Shown in pieces: positions 26,537-34,828 of a DNA stretch of 64,000 nucleotides. Each line of letters opens with the position of its first letter. Within the stretch, counting starts at the first letter, position 1. The DNA is from Phycisphaerae bacterium. GTDB lineage: Bacteria > Planctomycetota > Phycisphaerae > Sedimentisphaerales > Anaerobacaceae. The position numbers were made by a program, and so were the translations under genes. The notes beneath the pieces were generated by a model that was not told the origin of the DNA, did no database searches, and worked only from the letters and a program-made list of their open reading frames with translations. The DNA is taken from NCBI GenBank assembly GCA_017993835.1, contig JAGOLX010000002.1:1-64000 (forward strand), given 5' to 3'.

Positions 26537-26695
26537 GCATGACCGTTGTTGCGACCTCCCGTAGAGTGACGAGGCGTTGCCCCGCAGTTGTCATTCCTGC
26601 GTCAAGCAGGAATCCAGGAACCGCAGCGTGCGACGTGTCCCAGGAAGTGGATTCCCGCTCCGCGGGAATGACATTCCGGGGTTTCCATGAATCCT
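26537..26695. repeat. dispersed repeat copy 2 (uninterrupted)
   Basis: Starts with the 24-nt block 26537-26560 (23 of 24 identical to 23476-23499), carries the hairpin ATTCCTGC-GTCAA-GCAGGAAT (26593-26613) and ends with the palindrome ATTCCCGC-TCC-GCGGGAAT. It is the reference form for copy 1. Confidence 0.75.
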
Positions 26696-26820
26696 CGTTG
26701 CACGCGTGCAGATACAGTCGTGCACCTTTTGGACCGGCGCGTGGGCAGAGCGGTTTGCTTTTGTCGATTGGCCCTGCTACACTGAAACTCCGTTGAACGG
26801 TTTCGGTGACTCAAGCGACG

Positions 26821-27084
26821 ATGGCGATGCCTGCAATACTGCGATTCAGTCGGTTCGAGGAGGCCAGCGGCTATTGCGGCAAATGCCTCAAGCAGACGCC
26901 GGTGGGCCGGCAGGCGATCAACCACGTCCCGCACCTGATCCTGACGCTGCTGACCGGCCTGTGGGCGATCTTCTGGATTCGCGATGCCCGCCGGACTCGC
27001 GAGTGGCGATGCCTGGAGTGCGGGGCGACCGTCTACAAGATCATGGGCAACCCGTTCGAGAAGGCGAAACGCAAGTGGAGATGA
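26821..27084 (+). CDS. small zinc-ribbon membrane protein
   Basis: 87 residues from the ATG at 26821; a GTG 15 nt earlier is possible. Two Cys pairs, CGKC near residue 18 and CLEC near 66, flank a hydrophobic helix ([20 protein letters not shown]). Together they suggest a zinc-ribbon split by a membrane segment. No known family comes to mind. It lies just before the DUF6485 gene in the same direction. Confidence 0.6.
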   Translation: MAMPAILRFSRFEEASGYCGKCLKQTPVGRQAINHVPHLILTLLTGLWAIFWIRDARRTREWRCLECGATVYKIMGNPFEKAKRKWR

Positions 27085-27091
27085 GGACCCT

Positions 27092-27286
27092 ATGGAATGC
27101 CGGAAAACCAGGAACATGGAGAACTGCAACTGCTCGTATCCCGGTTGCAGCAACAAGGGCATCTGCTGCGAGTGCCTGAGCTACCACCTTTCCTCAAAGC
27201 AACTGCCTGCCTGCTGCTTCCCGGACGACGTCGAGAAGACCTACGACCGCAGCTTCAAGGCCTTCGCCAAGGCATGGAAACTGTGA
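27092..27286 (+). CDS. DUF6485 family small cysteine-rich protein
   Basis: 64 residues: [20 protein letters not shown] then [20 protein letters not shown] and the end [20 protein letters not shown]. The cysteine spacing and the PACCFP and EKTYDRSF strings are diagnostic of this small cytosolic family, which probably binds a metal. GAGG stands before the ATG. Its 3' end meets the PIN gene on the opposite strand. Confidence 0.85.
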   Translation: MECRKTRNMENCNCSYPGCSNKGICCECLSYHLSSKQLPACCFPDDVEKTYDRSFKAFAKAWKL

Positions 27287-27691
27287 TCATCCGCGAACGA
27301 ACTCGGCCAGGGATACGGCCGCATCAGGGAATTGACGCAGGATCTGTCTGTCGACCGTGACCAGCGGGATGTCCAGGTCCTTGGCCAGTGCAACGAACTC
27401 GCAATCGTAAGCCGAGCAGGTGCTTGCGGCGGCCAGTGCAAGAATTTGATGGGACGCCGTCTCATACTCACGACCCCGCATCATGTGCAGGGCTTCTCCC
27501 ATCACCTGTTGGGCATCTGCCAGGCCAAGCAGCTTCTTTCGAATGTAAAGGGTTAGTACGCTGCGCAGTTCACTTCGCCAGAGCAAGGGGGCTGCCCACA
27601 ACGGGTCTCTCGAGAACGCTTGCTCTGCCTGCGTGGAATGGTCGCTGGCCAGATACAGGTACCCAATGACGTTTGTATCGACGACAATCAT
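27287..27691 (-). CDS. vapC: PIN-domain toxin (VapC/FitB type)
   Basis: 134 residues from the ATG at 27691, which overlaps the antitoxin stop by the bases ATGA. The PIN acidic residues are visible: IVVDTNVIGYLY (first Asp), ELRSVL (Glu), SAYDCEFVALA (Asp) and LVTVDRQI (Asp), so the nuclease site looks complete. It cuts RNA, and is neutralised by the upstream ribbon-helix-helix protein. Confidence 0.88.
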   Translation of the reverse strand: MIVVDTNVIGYLYLASDHSTQAEQAFSRDPLWAAPLLWRSELRSVLTLYIRKKLLGLADAQQVMGEALHMMRGREYETASHQILALAAASTCSAYDCEFVALAKDLDIPLVTVDRQILRQFPDAAVSLAEFVRG

Positions 27692-27930
27692 GGGCGACCC
27701 GCCGCCTTCGCTCGGGTAAATTCGCGATCGGTGATCGGATGGGCCGTCGTCCTCTCTCGCAGTCTGCGGGCGTTGGCCAGCACCAACTCCGGGTCGATCT
27801 CCTGCGAGCTGACGGCCCGCTCGATACACGCGATGATCTCGCTGTTGATGCTGCGATGACTGATCTCGGCAGCCCTCTTGAGCTTCTCATAGACCTCGGC
27901 TGGGATGTTCTTCACAGTAATCGTCGCCAT
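27688..27930 (-). CDS. vapB: FitA/VapB-type ribbon-helix-helix antitoxin
   Basis: 80 residues from the ATG at 27930 (MATITVKNIPAEVYEKLKRA), an Arc/FitA-like ribbon-helix-helix DNA-binding domain, followed by AEISHRSINSEIIACIERAV and an acidic, toxin-binding tail. It overlaps the PIN gene by four bases. The 10-bp inverted repeat 10 nt upstream of its start is the likely autoregulatory operator. Confidence 0.87.
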   Translation of the reverse strand: MATITVKNIPAEVYEKLKRAAEISHRSINSEIIACIERAVSSQEIDPELVLANARRLRERTTAHPITDREFTRAKAAGRP

Positions 27931-27940
27931 CGGGCTACTC

Positions 27941-27969
27941 CATAATGGTTCCAATATGAAACCATTATG
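27941..27969 (-). promoter_or_regulatory. operator of the FitAB/VapBC pair
   Basis: CATAATGGTT (27941-27950) and AACCATTATG (27960-27969) form a perfect 10-bp inverted repeat with a 9-nt spacer, immediately before the antitoxin start. The size and spacing suit two ribbon-helix-helix dimers or one tetramer. Confidence 0.75.
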
Positions 27970-28030
27970 ACGACAGGAACAAAGACTGTCAAGCGGAATT
28001 CGGCCCCTGAAAGCAGTCCCGAGGGCGCAA

Positions 28031-29164
28031 CTACAGGATCTTCTTCACGAACGCCGGGGTTCGAATGGCGGCGCTGAGCAGGAACGTCAGCGGAACGCTC
28101 AGGGTCGTCACGAGGGCGAACTTCGTGAATGGCGACATTGCTGCGCTCGCGACCGCGACCTGGATCGCGACCACCACGGGCACATGAAATAGATACGCGG
28201 CGTACTGGTTCTCGGCCATGAGTCTGCCCAAACACCCTTGGAAGTTCAGCTTCTCGCGGAACAGGACGAGCAGGCCAATGCACATTCCGCAGCACAGGAA
28301 CGACTCCCAGACGGGATAGATGTACCCCCGGACCTCGCGACTGATGTGCAGGGCGCTCCACAGGTGCCCCAGCGAGAAGATGTACCACAGCGCCGCGAGC
28401 GTCAGGCCAACCGACAGCCAGATCGCTCCCATCCTCGTCGATAGCCCGAGGAACCACTGCCTGCGATAGGCGATGGCCCCGAGAACGAAGCAGCTCAAGT
28501 CGCGAGGGACATCGGCAAAGGCCACCTGGATGAAACCCAGGAAGCCCACCCACCTGTCGATGGGATACCATTTCCGCACGACCGCCGAGGTGAAGGCCAG
28601 CGCCAGGGCAAAGACGACAATGGCTGTGTGTGCCGGCGGGTTCGTGGAAACCTGGCCTTCCCTGCGCCGCCTCCACACCGTCCGACGCAGAACGTGGTAG
28701 CACAGAGCGAAGACCAGCAGGTGCTCCACATACCACAGATGTGCGAAGTTCGCTTCCGCGTTGACCGGTGCGAAGTAATGTGTGCTGTAGTATTGCTGGA
28801 AGCTGAGTGGTCCGAGATCGCCCTTGTACAGGTGGCACAGATACTGCTGGAGCGGGATAATCAGGAAGAAGAAAGCCAGCAGGGGGATGCCCAATCTCAG
28901 GAGCCGGCCCTTGAGAAAAGGTCCCGGACCGTGGTGGTCGTAGGACGCGACCATGAAGTAGCCGGAGATCAGGAAGAACAGGCTCATGAAGAACGAGCGG
29001 TTCACCGTGAAGAAGGGACCCAGGATCGCGGCACGGGTCGCTTCCTGGATCGGCCACGCGCCGCCCGTCGGGCCGTAGGCCTGGCCCACGTGATGGGCGA
29101 TCACCAGGATCGTGAGGGCGATCTTCAGGTTGTCGAGGAAATACAGCCGTCGTGTATCCGGCAT
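28031..29164 (-). CDS. membrane acyltransferase (acyltransferase-3 / OpgC-like)
   Basis: 377 residues from the ATG at 29164, preceded by GGAGTGCGACG. It has the acyltransferase-3 start DNLKIALTILVIAHHVGQAY, a motif FFMSLFFLISGYFM and RLLRLGIPLL, about ten hydrophobic helices, and a later YAAYLFHVPVV with the family histidine. These enzymes transfer acyl or succinyl groups to glycans or lipids on the outer side of the inner membrane. The acceptor is unknown. It may share a transcript with the pseudopilin gene. Confidence 0.85.
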   Translation of the reverse strand: MPDTRRLYFLDNLKIALTILVIAHHVGQAYGPTGGAWPIQEATRAAILGPFFTVNRSFFMSLFFLISGYFMVASYDHHGPGPFLKGRLLRLGIPLLAFFFLIIPLQQYLCHLYKGDLGPLSFQQYYSTHYFAPVNAEANFAHLWYVEHLLVFALCYHVLRRTVWRRRREGQVSTNPPAHTAIVVFALALAFTSAVVRKWYPIDRWVGFLGFIQVAFADVPRDLSCFVLGAIAYRRQWFLGLSTRMGAIWLSVGLTLAALWYIFSLGHLWSALHISREVRGYIYPVWESFLCCGMCIGLLVLFREKLNFQGCLGRLMAENQYAAYLFHVPVVVAIQVAVASAAMSPFTKFALVTTLSVPLTFLLSAAIRTPAFVKKIL

Positions 29165-29284
29165 CGTCGCACTCCGTCCATAGGTTTGTGACAGACGCAC
29201 TCCGTTATCAAAACCCTATTATCGCATGGGACCGGACGATTGGGTAGGTAGGTGCAAATTGGATGTACCACGCACCATCTCTGC

Positions 29285-30067
29285 TTACGTCTCGCTGTCG
29301 TAGTAGACGATGTAGTCGCCTTCATGATTGCCGGGGGTTAGGTCCGCCCACTTGACGAACCGCGCGGCGCCGTCGAGATAGCCGACGACGAGGCCGTCGG
29401 GCGTCGGCTTCATCGGCCGATCTGTGGCGTACTGGAACGTGGCTCCGACGTGCGAAGCGTACCAGGCGGGCCATTGGCCGCCCGCGCCGACCGCGTCGTA
29501 GCGGTTGTAACAGAAGCACGTAACGAGCGTCCTCGACGTGGGTTTGTCCGTCACCTTCCTGGCGGTGATGTACTTGCGGCCGGTGGTTGCGTCGGTCCAG
29601 TTGCCGCGATTGCCCCAGTAGATCCAGCCGATATGGGCGGTCGAGACGAGGGGCCGCGTGGCTGGCAGCGGGCTGAGCCAGTCGGGCTTCGACTCGAAGT
29701 ACTTGCGAGCGGTCTCGCAGGTGGCATGCTCTTCCGTCAGGCCGTAGTTGCCGAAGGCCAGCATCGTCTTGTAGCTGACCAAGGTCAACAGGTCGGCCTT
29801 GTCCCACTCCTTGTTATAGCCGGAGGCCGACTTGTCGATGATGTTGCCCTCCGGCAGGAACCCGTCGAAGTCGCTCGCGTAGAGGTTGCCGACGATAAGA
29901 CCCTGGTGCAGGTTGTTCTGGCAGGCCACCCGCCGGGCGTGCTCCTTCGCCTTCCGCAGGCCCGGCACCAGGACCGACATCAGCACCGTGATGATTGAGA
30001 TCACGACCAGCAACTCAATCAACGTGAATCCGTTTCTATCTGGTTGGGGTGTCTCCGCTCTTGGCAT
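29285..30067 (-). CDS. prepilin-like secreted protein (type II secretion pseudopilin family)
   Basis: 260 residues with a type IV prepilin leader: RNGFTLIELLVVISIITVLM with the glycine-phenylalanine cleavage site and the +5 glutamate. The mature domain is longer than GspG and has the planctomycete form KAKEHARRVACQNNLHQGLI, then cysteine- and tryptophan-rich segments (HIGWIYWGNRGNW). Many planctomycetes carry dozens of these DUF1559-like proteins of unknown function. AGGAGAAGG precedes the ATG. Located after the first sigma/partner pair. Confidence 0.85.
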   Translation of the reverse strand: MPRAETPQPDRNGFTLIELLVVISIITVLMSVLVPGLRKAKEHARRVACQNNLHQGLIVGNLYASDFDGFLPEGNIIDKSASGYNKEWDKADLLTLVSYKTMLAFGNYGLTEEHATCETARKYFESKPDWLSPLPATRPLVSTAHIGWIYWGNRGNWTDATTGRKYITARKVTDKPTSRTLVTCFCYNRYDAVGAGGQWPAWYASHVGATFQYATDRPMKPTPDGLVVGYLDGAARFVKWADLTPGNHEGDYIVYYDSET

Positions 30068-30121
30068 TTTGCCTTCTCCTGGAATTCATGAATCCGTAGT
30101 GTGTGTTGGCTGAATGGTCCG

Positions 30122-30997
30122 CTACCGGGACAGATCTCCCGGCGTGACATCCTGGCCGCCGGGGTCCTTGAGGAACAGATAGGCCAGAGCGATGCCGGTG
30201 TAGCCCGGCTCCGCCAGTTTGGCCTCGAACGCGTTCGGGTCGAAGAAGATCGCAGGCTGATCCTTGGCATACGTGATGAGGGCATCCACCGAGAACCCTT
30301 CAACCGGGTCCCAGATGCGAAGCCCGACCGGCAGCTTGCTCTCGCGAAGCGCGTAGATCCGGACCCAGCCCGGACTGACCGCGGACTGGGCGTCGAAGAT
30401 GGCCAGGTCCTCGCCGATGGCGGCCTCCGTGTTGACCGCGGGCGTGATGTCCACCAGCTTGCCGCCGGAAAGGCAGCGAATCACCGTCTCCAGCGAGACC
30501 TCGTCGGGCGTCTGGAGCATTCGCAGGATATCTGCGGCGGCCGGATCGGCCTCGACCGTACGCCGCTGCCAGACGTCGAAGGCCCGGCTCACCTGCCCGT
30601 CCCGGCCGAAGATGACCTGCGAGCCGACGCGCATCCGGGTATAGCCGCCTTTGCCCATCCACAGTTCGTATTGCTTGGGCTCAGCCATTGCGTAGTTCCT
30701 CACGTAGATGGAGGCATAGGCGAACGACACGGATTGGAACCGCTGCGCCACCTGGGCCCAGGCGACGTTGCCGCCGAAGGGGCCAGCCAGACGGTCGATG
30801 AGCACGCCGGCGCCGACGAGCACCACTGCCGCGACGGCCAGACGGGCGACCCTGCCGCCCACGTACCCTGTCATAGGACCGTGTGCGGAATCGTCATAGG
30901 CCGCGTGCATCTTCTCCAGCACGCGTGCGTTCGCGCTATTCTCCGTGTCGATCCGCGCATTCCGGATGAATCGGACTATGTTCTTCAGAGGCTTCAT
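30122..30997 (-). CDS. ECF sigma partner 1: single-pass membrane protein with periplasmic domain
   Basis: 291 residues from the ATG at 30997 in the four-base overlap ATGA with the sigma gene. Residues 1-48 are cytosolic and charged, 50-68 are a membrane helix (VARLAVAAVVLVGAGVLI), and the rest is periplasmic with a LolA/RseB-like beta pattern (GYTRMRVGSQVIFGRDG). No zinc-binding anti-sigma motif is present. The coupling to the sigma gene makes an anti-sigma or regulatory role likely. It lies before the pseudopilin gene. Confidence 0.75.
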   Translation of the reverse strand: MKPLKNIVRFIRNARIDTENSANARVLEKMHAAYDDSAHGPMTGYVGGRVARLAVAAVVLVGAGVLIDRLAGPFGGNVAWAQVAQRFQSVSFAYASIYVRNYAMAEPKQYELWMGKGGYTRMRVGSQVIFGRDGQVSRAFDVWQRRTVEADPAAADILRMLQTPDEVSLETVIRCLSGGKLVDITPAVNTEAAIGEDLAIFDAQSAVSPGWVRIYALRESKLPVGLRIWDPVEGFSVDALITYAKDQPAIFFDPNAFEAKLAEPGYTGIALAYLFLKDPGGQDVTPGDLSR

Positions 30998-31539
30998 TCT
31001 TCCACCTCGCTGTTCAAAAGCGACCGCAGTTTTTCCAGGCCGTAGCGATAGCGGCTCTGGACGGTCTTGATCGATGTCTTCTGCCATGCCGCGATCTCGC
31101 GGAAGGGGAGATCACCGTACAGGTGCAGCGTCACGACTTCCCGCTGCTCGACAGGCAACTCCGTCATCGCCCGGCCGACCTGCGTGAACTGCTCACTGTA
31201 GATCGCCCAGGCTTCGGGCGGAGCGTTGTCCGACGCGAGCCCGAGGGCCTCGTCCAGAACCGCTGTCTCCCGGCGCCGGGAGGCGACGATCTGGTTGCGA
31301 GCCGCGTTGGCGACACACGTCGCCAGATACGCTTTCAGGCTTCCGGTCAGTCGGAACGTCCGGGCCAGACCCGCGAAGCGGATGAAGACGTCCTGCACAA
31401 TGTCCTCAGCCGCCGTCCGGTCGCTCAGCATCGAGGCCGCCAGACGCAGCAGGTCTTCGCGGTACTTCTCGTACACGCGAGACAGCGCCGTCGCGTCGCC
31501 GCGGTTGAGCCGCCAGACCAGAACCCTGTCTTCCACCAT
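30994..31539 (-). CDS. ECF RNA polymerase sigma factor 1
   Basis: 181 residues from the ATG at 31539 (MVEDRVLVWRLNRGD), which aligns with the start of the homologous factor at 42053 (MLEDRRLLKRLKHGD). Region 2 is in LSRVYEKYREDLLRLAASML and DRTAAEDIVQDVFIRFAGL, region 4 in MTELPVEQREVVTLHLYGDL and FREIAAWQKTSIKTVQSRYR. It initiates transcription of a small regulon when its membrane partner, encoded next, releases it. Confidence 0.87.
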   Translation of the reverse strand: MVEDRVLVWRLNRGDATALSRVYEKYREDLLRLAASMLSDRTAAEDIVQDVFIRFAGLARTFRLTGSLKAYLATCVANAARNQIVASRRRETAVLDEALGLASDNAPPEAWAIYSEQFTQVGRAMTELPVEQREVVTLHLYGDLPFREIAAWQKTSIKTVQSRYRYGLEKLRSLLNSEVEE

Positions 31540-31649
31540 CACCGAAAAGGCCCTTTCGTCGAGAACATCGGTTCTCACCAATATAACAGGCGAGTGGCGG
31601 ACTATGCTTCAGGAGGCAGGAGTTTTTTGAGCAATCGAGTGAGAAATCG

Positions 31650-31680
31650 CTGTGCCCCGGGAGGGCTTCCCGAGGCACAG
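31650..31680. terminator. hairpin between sigma module 1 and module 2
   Basis: CTGTGCC (31650-31656) pairs with GGCACAG (31674-31680), extended by five pairs after one mismatch. It lies 29 nt after the stop of the partner 2 gene on the minus strand; no strong T-run follows. Confidence 0.5.
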
Positions 31681-31709
31681 ATTCGATGCATCTTGGAGGG
31701 CAGAAGGGA

Positions 31710-33824
31710 TCAGGGGATGCGTTCCCGGTCGAGGACGGAAAGGCCCTGCTCCGTGAATTCCACGCGGTAGCGACAGCCGGGCTCGACCGTCATCATCGCG
31801 TCGTCTCTGTGGGAGACGTCATCAGAGCCGATCACGCTGTACATCAATCGGATGGTCCCGGCTGGCACACCGCGGAGCAGGAACTCACCCTGATCGTCCA
31901 TCCGAGTTCGCACGATGGACATGCCTCGTAAGTCTCCCCGCTGGCCCGTCACGTAGACGAAGACGCAATCACCTCGGATCGCAGAATCCAGGCGGACGCG
32001 GCCCTCGATTGTGATGGGACGATCATCGAATACCACGGGAACCAGCGGATTGCCCCTGTCCCACGCGGCGGTTGCAGGCACGAGCGAGCAGACCAACGGA
32101 TTCCACGGGTCGGGCGCAGAGGGATCGAGCCTTCGCAAGGCGATGAGGACGTTTTCGCCCGGCTGCATTTGCGAGACCTCGGCCCGGCCATCGGCGTCGC
32201 TCGGCATTGTCCGGGGCCACAAGGGGAAGACAGGCGAGGCATACTCGCGTTCGAGCACGGAGACGGAGACTCCTTCGAGGGGCCGGCCGTTGGGATCGAC
32301 CACGCAGACGGTCATCTGACGCTTGTACGGCAGGACCACGTCGAAGTGATAGCTCTTCCGCGACTCGATCATGAAAGGCTCGGTGTCGGTGCCGCGGAGG
32401 ACGTAAGGGCTGTTCGGATCTCCCGGTCCTACGTTCAGCTCCACCGGGGTAATCGTCGGGCGGATTTCGCGGTCCTCGAATCGCCCGTCCCGTCCTGATC
32501 TCTGATGTCCCCTTGGCGTCGCTCGCACGTGCTGGTGAAAGTCACCCGTCTCGACGTCCTGCAGATAGGCGTACACTCCTCGGACCGCCTGGCCCTCCTC
32601 GTCGGTGACGTTCACGGTGATTCTCGCATAGTGTTCGTCGGGTTTGTAGACCTTGAAGTTCAGGCCGGTGTATTCGCCTCGTCCGTCGACCGTCACGCAG
32701 GGATTGCCGGGCGACCCGGTGTTGTTGGTGAACGTGGGCACCATGGGCCAGTCGCCCTGCCAACTCCGCACGCGGATGCGGATCGGACCGGCAGGGGCTC
32801 CTGCGACCTGCCAATGGCCATTGGCATCAGTCTCAGTCTCGGCGGAGAACGTGGGCTGGACCTCGCCGTCGGCGGTCGTCTCATACTCGCCTCCGTAGAC
32901 CAACAGGCGCGCCCCAGCGACCGGCTTGTCGTTGGCGGCCCACGTGACGACACCGGACAGGGTCGCACCTCCTGCCGGTGACGTATCCTGCACGGGCTCT
33001 TTCGGTTCCTCGACGACCACTCGCATCCCGGCCGGCGGCTCGTAGCGGAACATCTCGTCCGAAATCAGCACGCCATACTCGATATCGGAGATCTCGATCA
33101 TCTGCACGATCTCCTCGCCGTCGTCGATGTGGACGCTGAGCCGGTCGAGCAGATGCGTCCGGCTGTCCACCAGAGCCTCAAAACGGGCCGTGCCCCCGCG
33201 CTCGGCGACTTCCATTCGATAGACATCGAGGTCTTTGTCCTCGCGAGTGATCCGCCCGCCCGGTTCCTCCGAGAAGAAGCCGCTGAAGCTCTCGCTGCAC
33301 TGCATCTGAATGAAGTAGTCCAGGACATCCAGGCCGCGACGCTGGGCGCGGTCGAAATAGTACGAGGGCCTTCGCGTCGCCTTGTTGAAGGGAATGTTCA
33401 CGGACCACATCGTGGGCCCGTTGGAGATCTCGACAGTCTCATCTCGCTGCCAGCGGAGCATGTTGGGTCGCTTGGCCCAGATCTCGCTCTCTTGGCCGTT
33501 CTCGTTGAACTTGGCGTGAAAGGTCTGGACGGTGGCCATGTTCTCCAGGACTTGGCCGAAAGCCAGGCCGTCCCTCGGGTTCGAGAGCCAGCCGTGAATG
33601 AGGATCCCGACGACAAGGACCGCTGCCACGGCGGCGAACTTCGTGTTGGGTCTTGCCATCAATCGGACAAACCACGTGGATTCAGAGCGGCGCTGGGACT
33701 CGAACTGTGCGACTGAAGTCGCGTGTTCATGCTTCCACCGCTGGAAGTCGAACGCCAGTTGTTTTCTGCCGATGGCGGTATGGATCAAATCATCGAGTCT
33801 CTTGTCGTGATGCTCGGCCTTCAT
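31710..33824 (-). CDS. ECF sigma partner 2: membrane protein with carboxypeptidase-regulatory-like repeats
   Basis: 704 residues. The cytosolic N-terminus (1-60) is followed by a helix (about 62-80), a LolA/RseB-like periplasmic domain (ATVQTFHAKFNENGQESEIW through YGVLISDEMFRYEPPAG), and then several beta-sandwich repeats of carboxypeptidase-regulatory type (GVVTWAANDKPVAGARLLVY, VCVVDPNGRPLEGVSVSVLE, RGVPAGTIRLMY). Such repeats could sense surface polymers or envelope stress. Start overlaps the sigma 2 stop by four bases. Long for the family, which suggests a sensor added to the anti-sigma core. Confidence 0.75.
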   Translation of the reverse strand: MKAEHHDKRLDDLIHTAIGRKQLAFDFQRWKHEHATSVAQFESQRRSESTWFVRLMARPNTKFAAVAAVLVVGILIHGWLSNPRDGLAFGQVLENMATVQTFHAKFNENGQESEIWAKRPNMLRWQRDETVEISNGPTMWSVNIPFNKATRRPSYYFDRAQRRGLDVLDYFIQMQCSESFSGFFSEEPGGRITREDKDLDVYRMEVAERGGTARFEALVDSRTHLLDRLSVHIDDGEEIVQMIEISDIEYGVLISDEMFRYEPPAGMRVVVEEPKEPVQDTSPAGGATLSGVVTWAANDKPVAGARLLVYGGEYETTADGEVQPTFSAETETDANGHWQVAGAPAGPIRIRVRSWQGDWPMVPTFTNNTGSPGNPCVTVDGRGEYTGLNFKVYKPDEHYARITVNVTDEEGQAVRGVYAYLQDVETGDFHQHVRATPRGHQRSGRDGRFEDREIRPTITPVELNVGPGDPNSPYVLRGTDTEPFMIESRKSYHFDVVLPYKRQMTVCVVDPNGRPLEGVSVSVLEREYASPVFPLWPRTMPSDADGRAEVSQMQPGENVLIALRRLDPSAPDPWNPLVCSLVPATAAWDRGNPLVPVVFDDRPITIEGRVRLDSAIRGDCVFVYVTGQRGDLRGMSIVRTRMDDQGEFLLRGVPAGTIRLMYSVIGSDDVSHRDDAMMTVEPGCRYRVEFTEQGLSVLDRERIP

Positions 33825-34351
33825 AACGTATCCTCCATCACGCCTGTGCGGCGGAGGGATTTCGCGAGTTTTCGTTTGGCCCGGGTCAGCAGGCCGTTGA
33901 CTGCGCTCTTGGAAAGGCCCAGCACCTCGGAGATCTGCTCGTACGAGCGGTCTTCATAGTACCGCAGAACCAGCACCTCGCGCATCGGATCGGGCAGATC
34001 GTCCATCGCCCTGCGGATGGCCTCGACATGCGAATCTCGTTCGACTCGCTCCTGGACCGCTGGAGGGTCTTCGACCTCGATCGTCTGCCTTCGAGTTCGA
34101 CTCATGTCCCTCGCGACATTGCGGCAGATCTGCGCCAGCCAGGGGGCGAACTTCTCCGGCGTTTTGAGCTTCCTGAGATTCACGAGGGCCCTCGCAAAGG
34201 CCTCCTGGGCGGTGTCCTCGGCAAGCTGATGATCTCTGGTCACACAATAGGCGACCGCCGTCATCGCGGCGTAGTACCGCTCACACAGCGTGCCGAAGCT
34301 GTCCAGGTCGCCCGCCTGTGCTGCTCGTACGAGTTCCGTGTCCGATGCGAT
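33821..34351 (-). CDS. ECF RNA polymerase sigma factor 2 with probable non-canonical ATC start
   Basis: The conserved frame reads SDTELVRAAQAGDLDSFGTL, CERYYAAMTAVAYCVTRDHQ, then region 4 LPDPMREVLVLRYYEDRSYE and AVNGLLTRAKRKLAKS. The first ATG, at 34264, would cut off the start of region 2. Between the upstream stop and that ATG there is no ATG, GTG or TTG; an ATC at 34351-34349 follows GGAG by 8 nt and gives IASDTELV, the normal start point for the family. I therefore mark 34351 as start; the fallback is 34264 (147 residues). Overlaps partner 2 by ATGA. Confidence 0.7.
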   Translation of the reverse strand: MASDTELVRAAQAGDLDSFGTLCERYYAAMTAVAYCVTRDHQLAEDTAQEAFARALVNLRKLKTPEKFAPWLAQICRNVARDMSRTRRQTIEVEDPPAVQERVERDSHVEAIRRAMDDLPDPMREVLVLRYYEDRSYEQISEVLGLSKSAVNGLLTRAKRKLAKSLRRTGVMEDTL

Positions 34352-34519
34352 GGCCCGATCTCCAAAAGCCCTTGCCGTTGCCTTTCTATCCTACTTGTCT
34401 GGTCGAAGGGCGGAAAGTAGGCGCGAAAAATGTCCGTGATCCCGGAATTCCGCGGAGATCGCCGGACGGGGTGGAAGTCCTTCGATGAACTGGTATAATG
34501 CAGTCAAGGAGAATTGGAC

Positions 34520-34828
34520 ATGGTCGCCACATCACAGCAGAAAGAGAAGATCAAGAAGGACGTAGCCGCTCTCTTGAGTCGGGCAGCGGAAGTGCGGAAG
34601 GTGGTTATCTTTGGGTCGTTTCTCACAAGTGTGGCTCCGAACGATCTGGATGTGGCGGTGTTCCAGGATAGCGGCGAGTCGTATCTGCCGCTCGCCACGA
34701 AGTACCGTCGCCTGCTTCGTGCGGTAGCCGACCAGATCCCTATCGATGTGATCCCGGTGCGCTCAACGGGCGCCTCCGGCCAGTTCCTCGCCGAGATCCA
34801 AAAGGGAGAGGTCGTTTATGAGCGATGA
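34520..34828 (+). CDS. MNT-type nucleotidyltransferase-domain antitoxin
   Basis: 102 residues from the ATG at 34520, with AAGGAG 8 nt before it. The minimal nucleotidyltransferase motif is IFGSFLTSVAPNDLDVAVF, the G-S-x10-D-x-D pattern near residues 31-49. MNT proteins pair with HEPN proteins; they add AMP to the HEPN toxin to silence it. The next gene is HEPN and overlaps by 11 nt. Confidence 0.88.
   Translation: MVATSQQKEKIKKDVAALLSRAAEVRKVVIFGSFLTSVAPNDLDVAVFQDSGESYLPLATKYRRLLRAVADQIPIDVIPVRSTGASGQFLAEIQKGEVVYER

Noticed and set aside
34264-34264. ATG at 34264 as the certain start of sigma factor 2
   Set aside because: It removes about 29 residues, part of them sigma region 2, that read as conserved sequence upstream.
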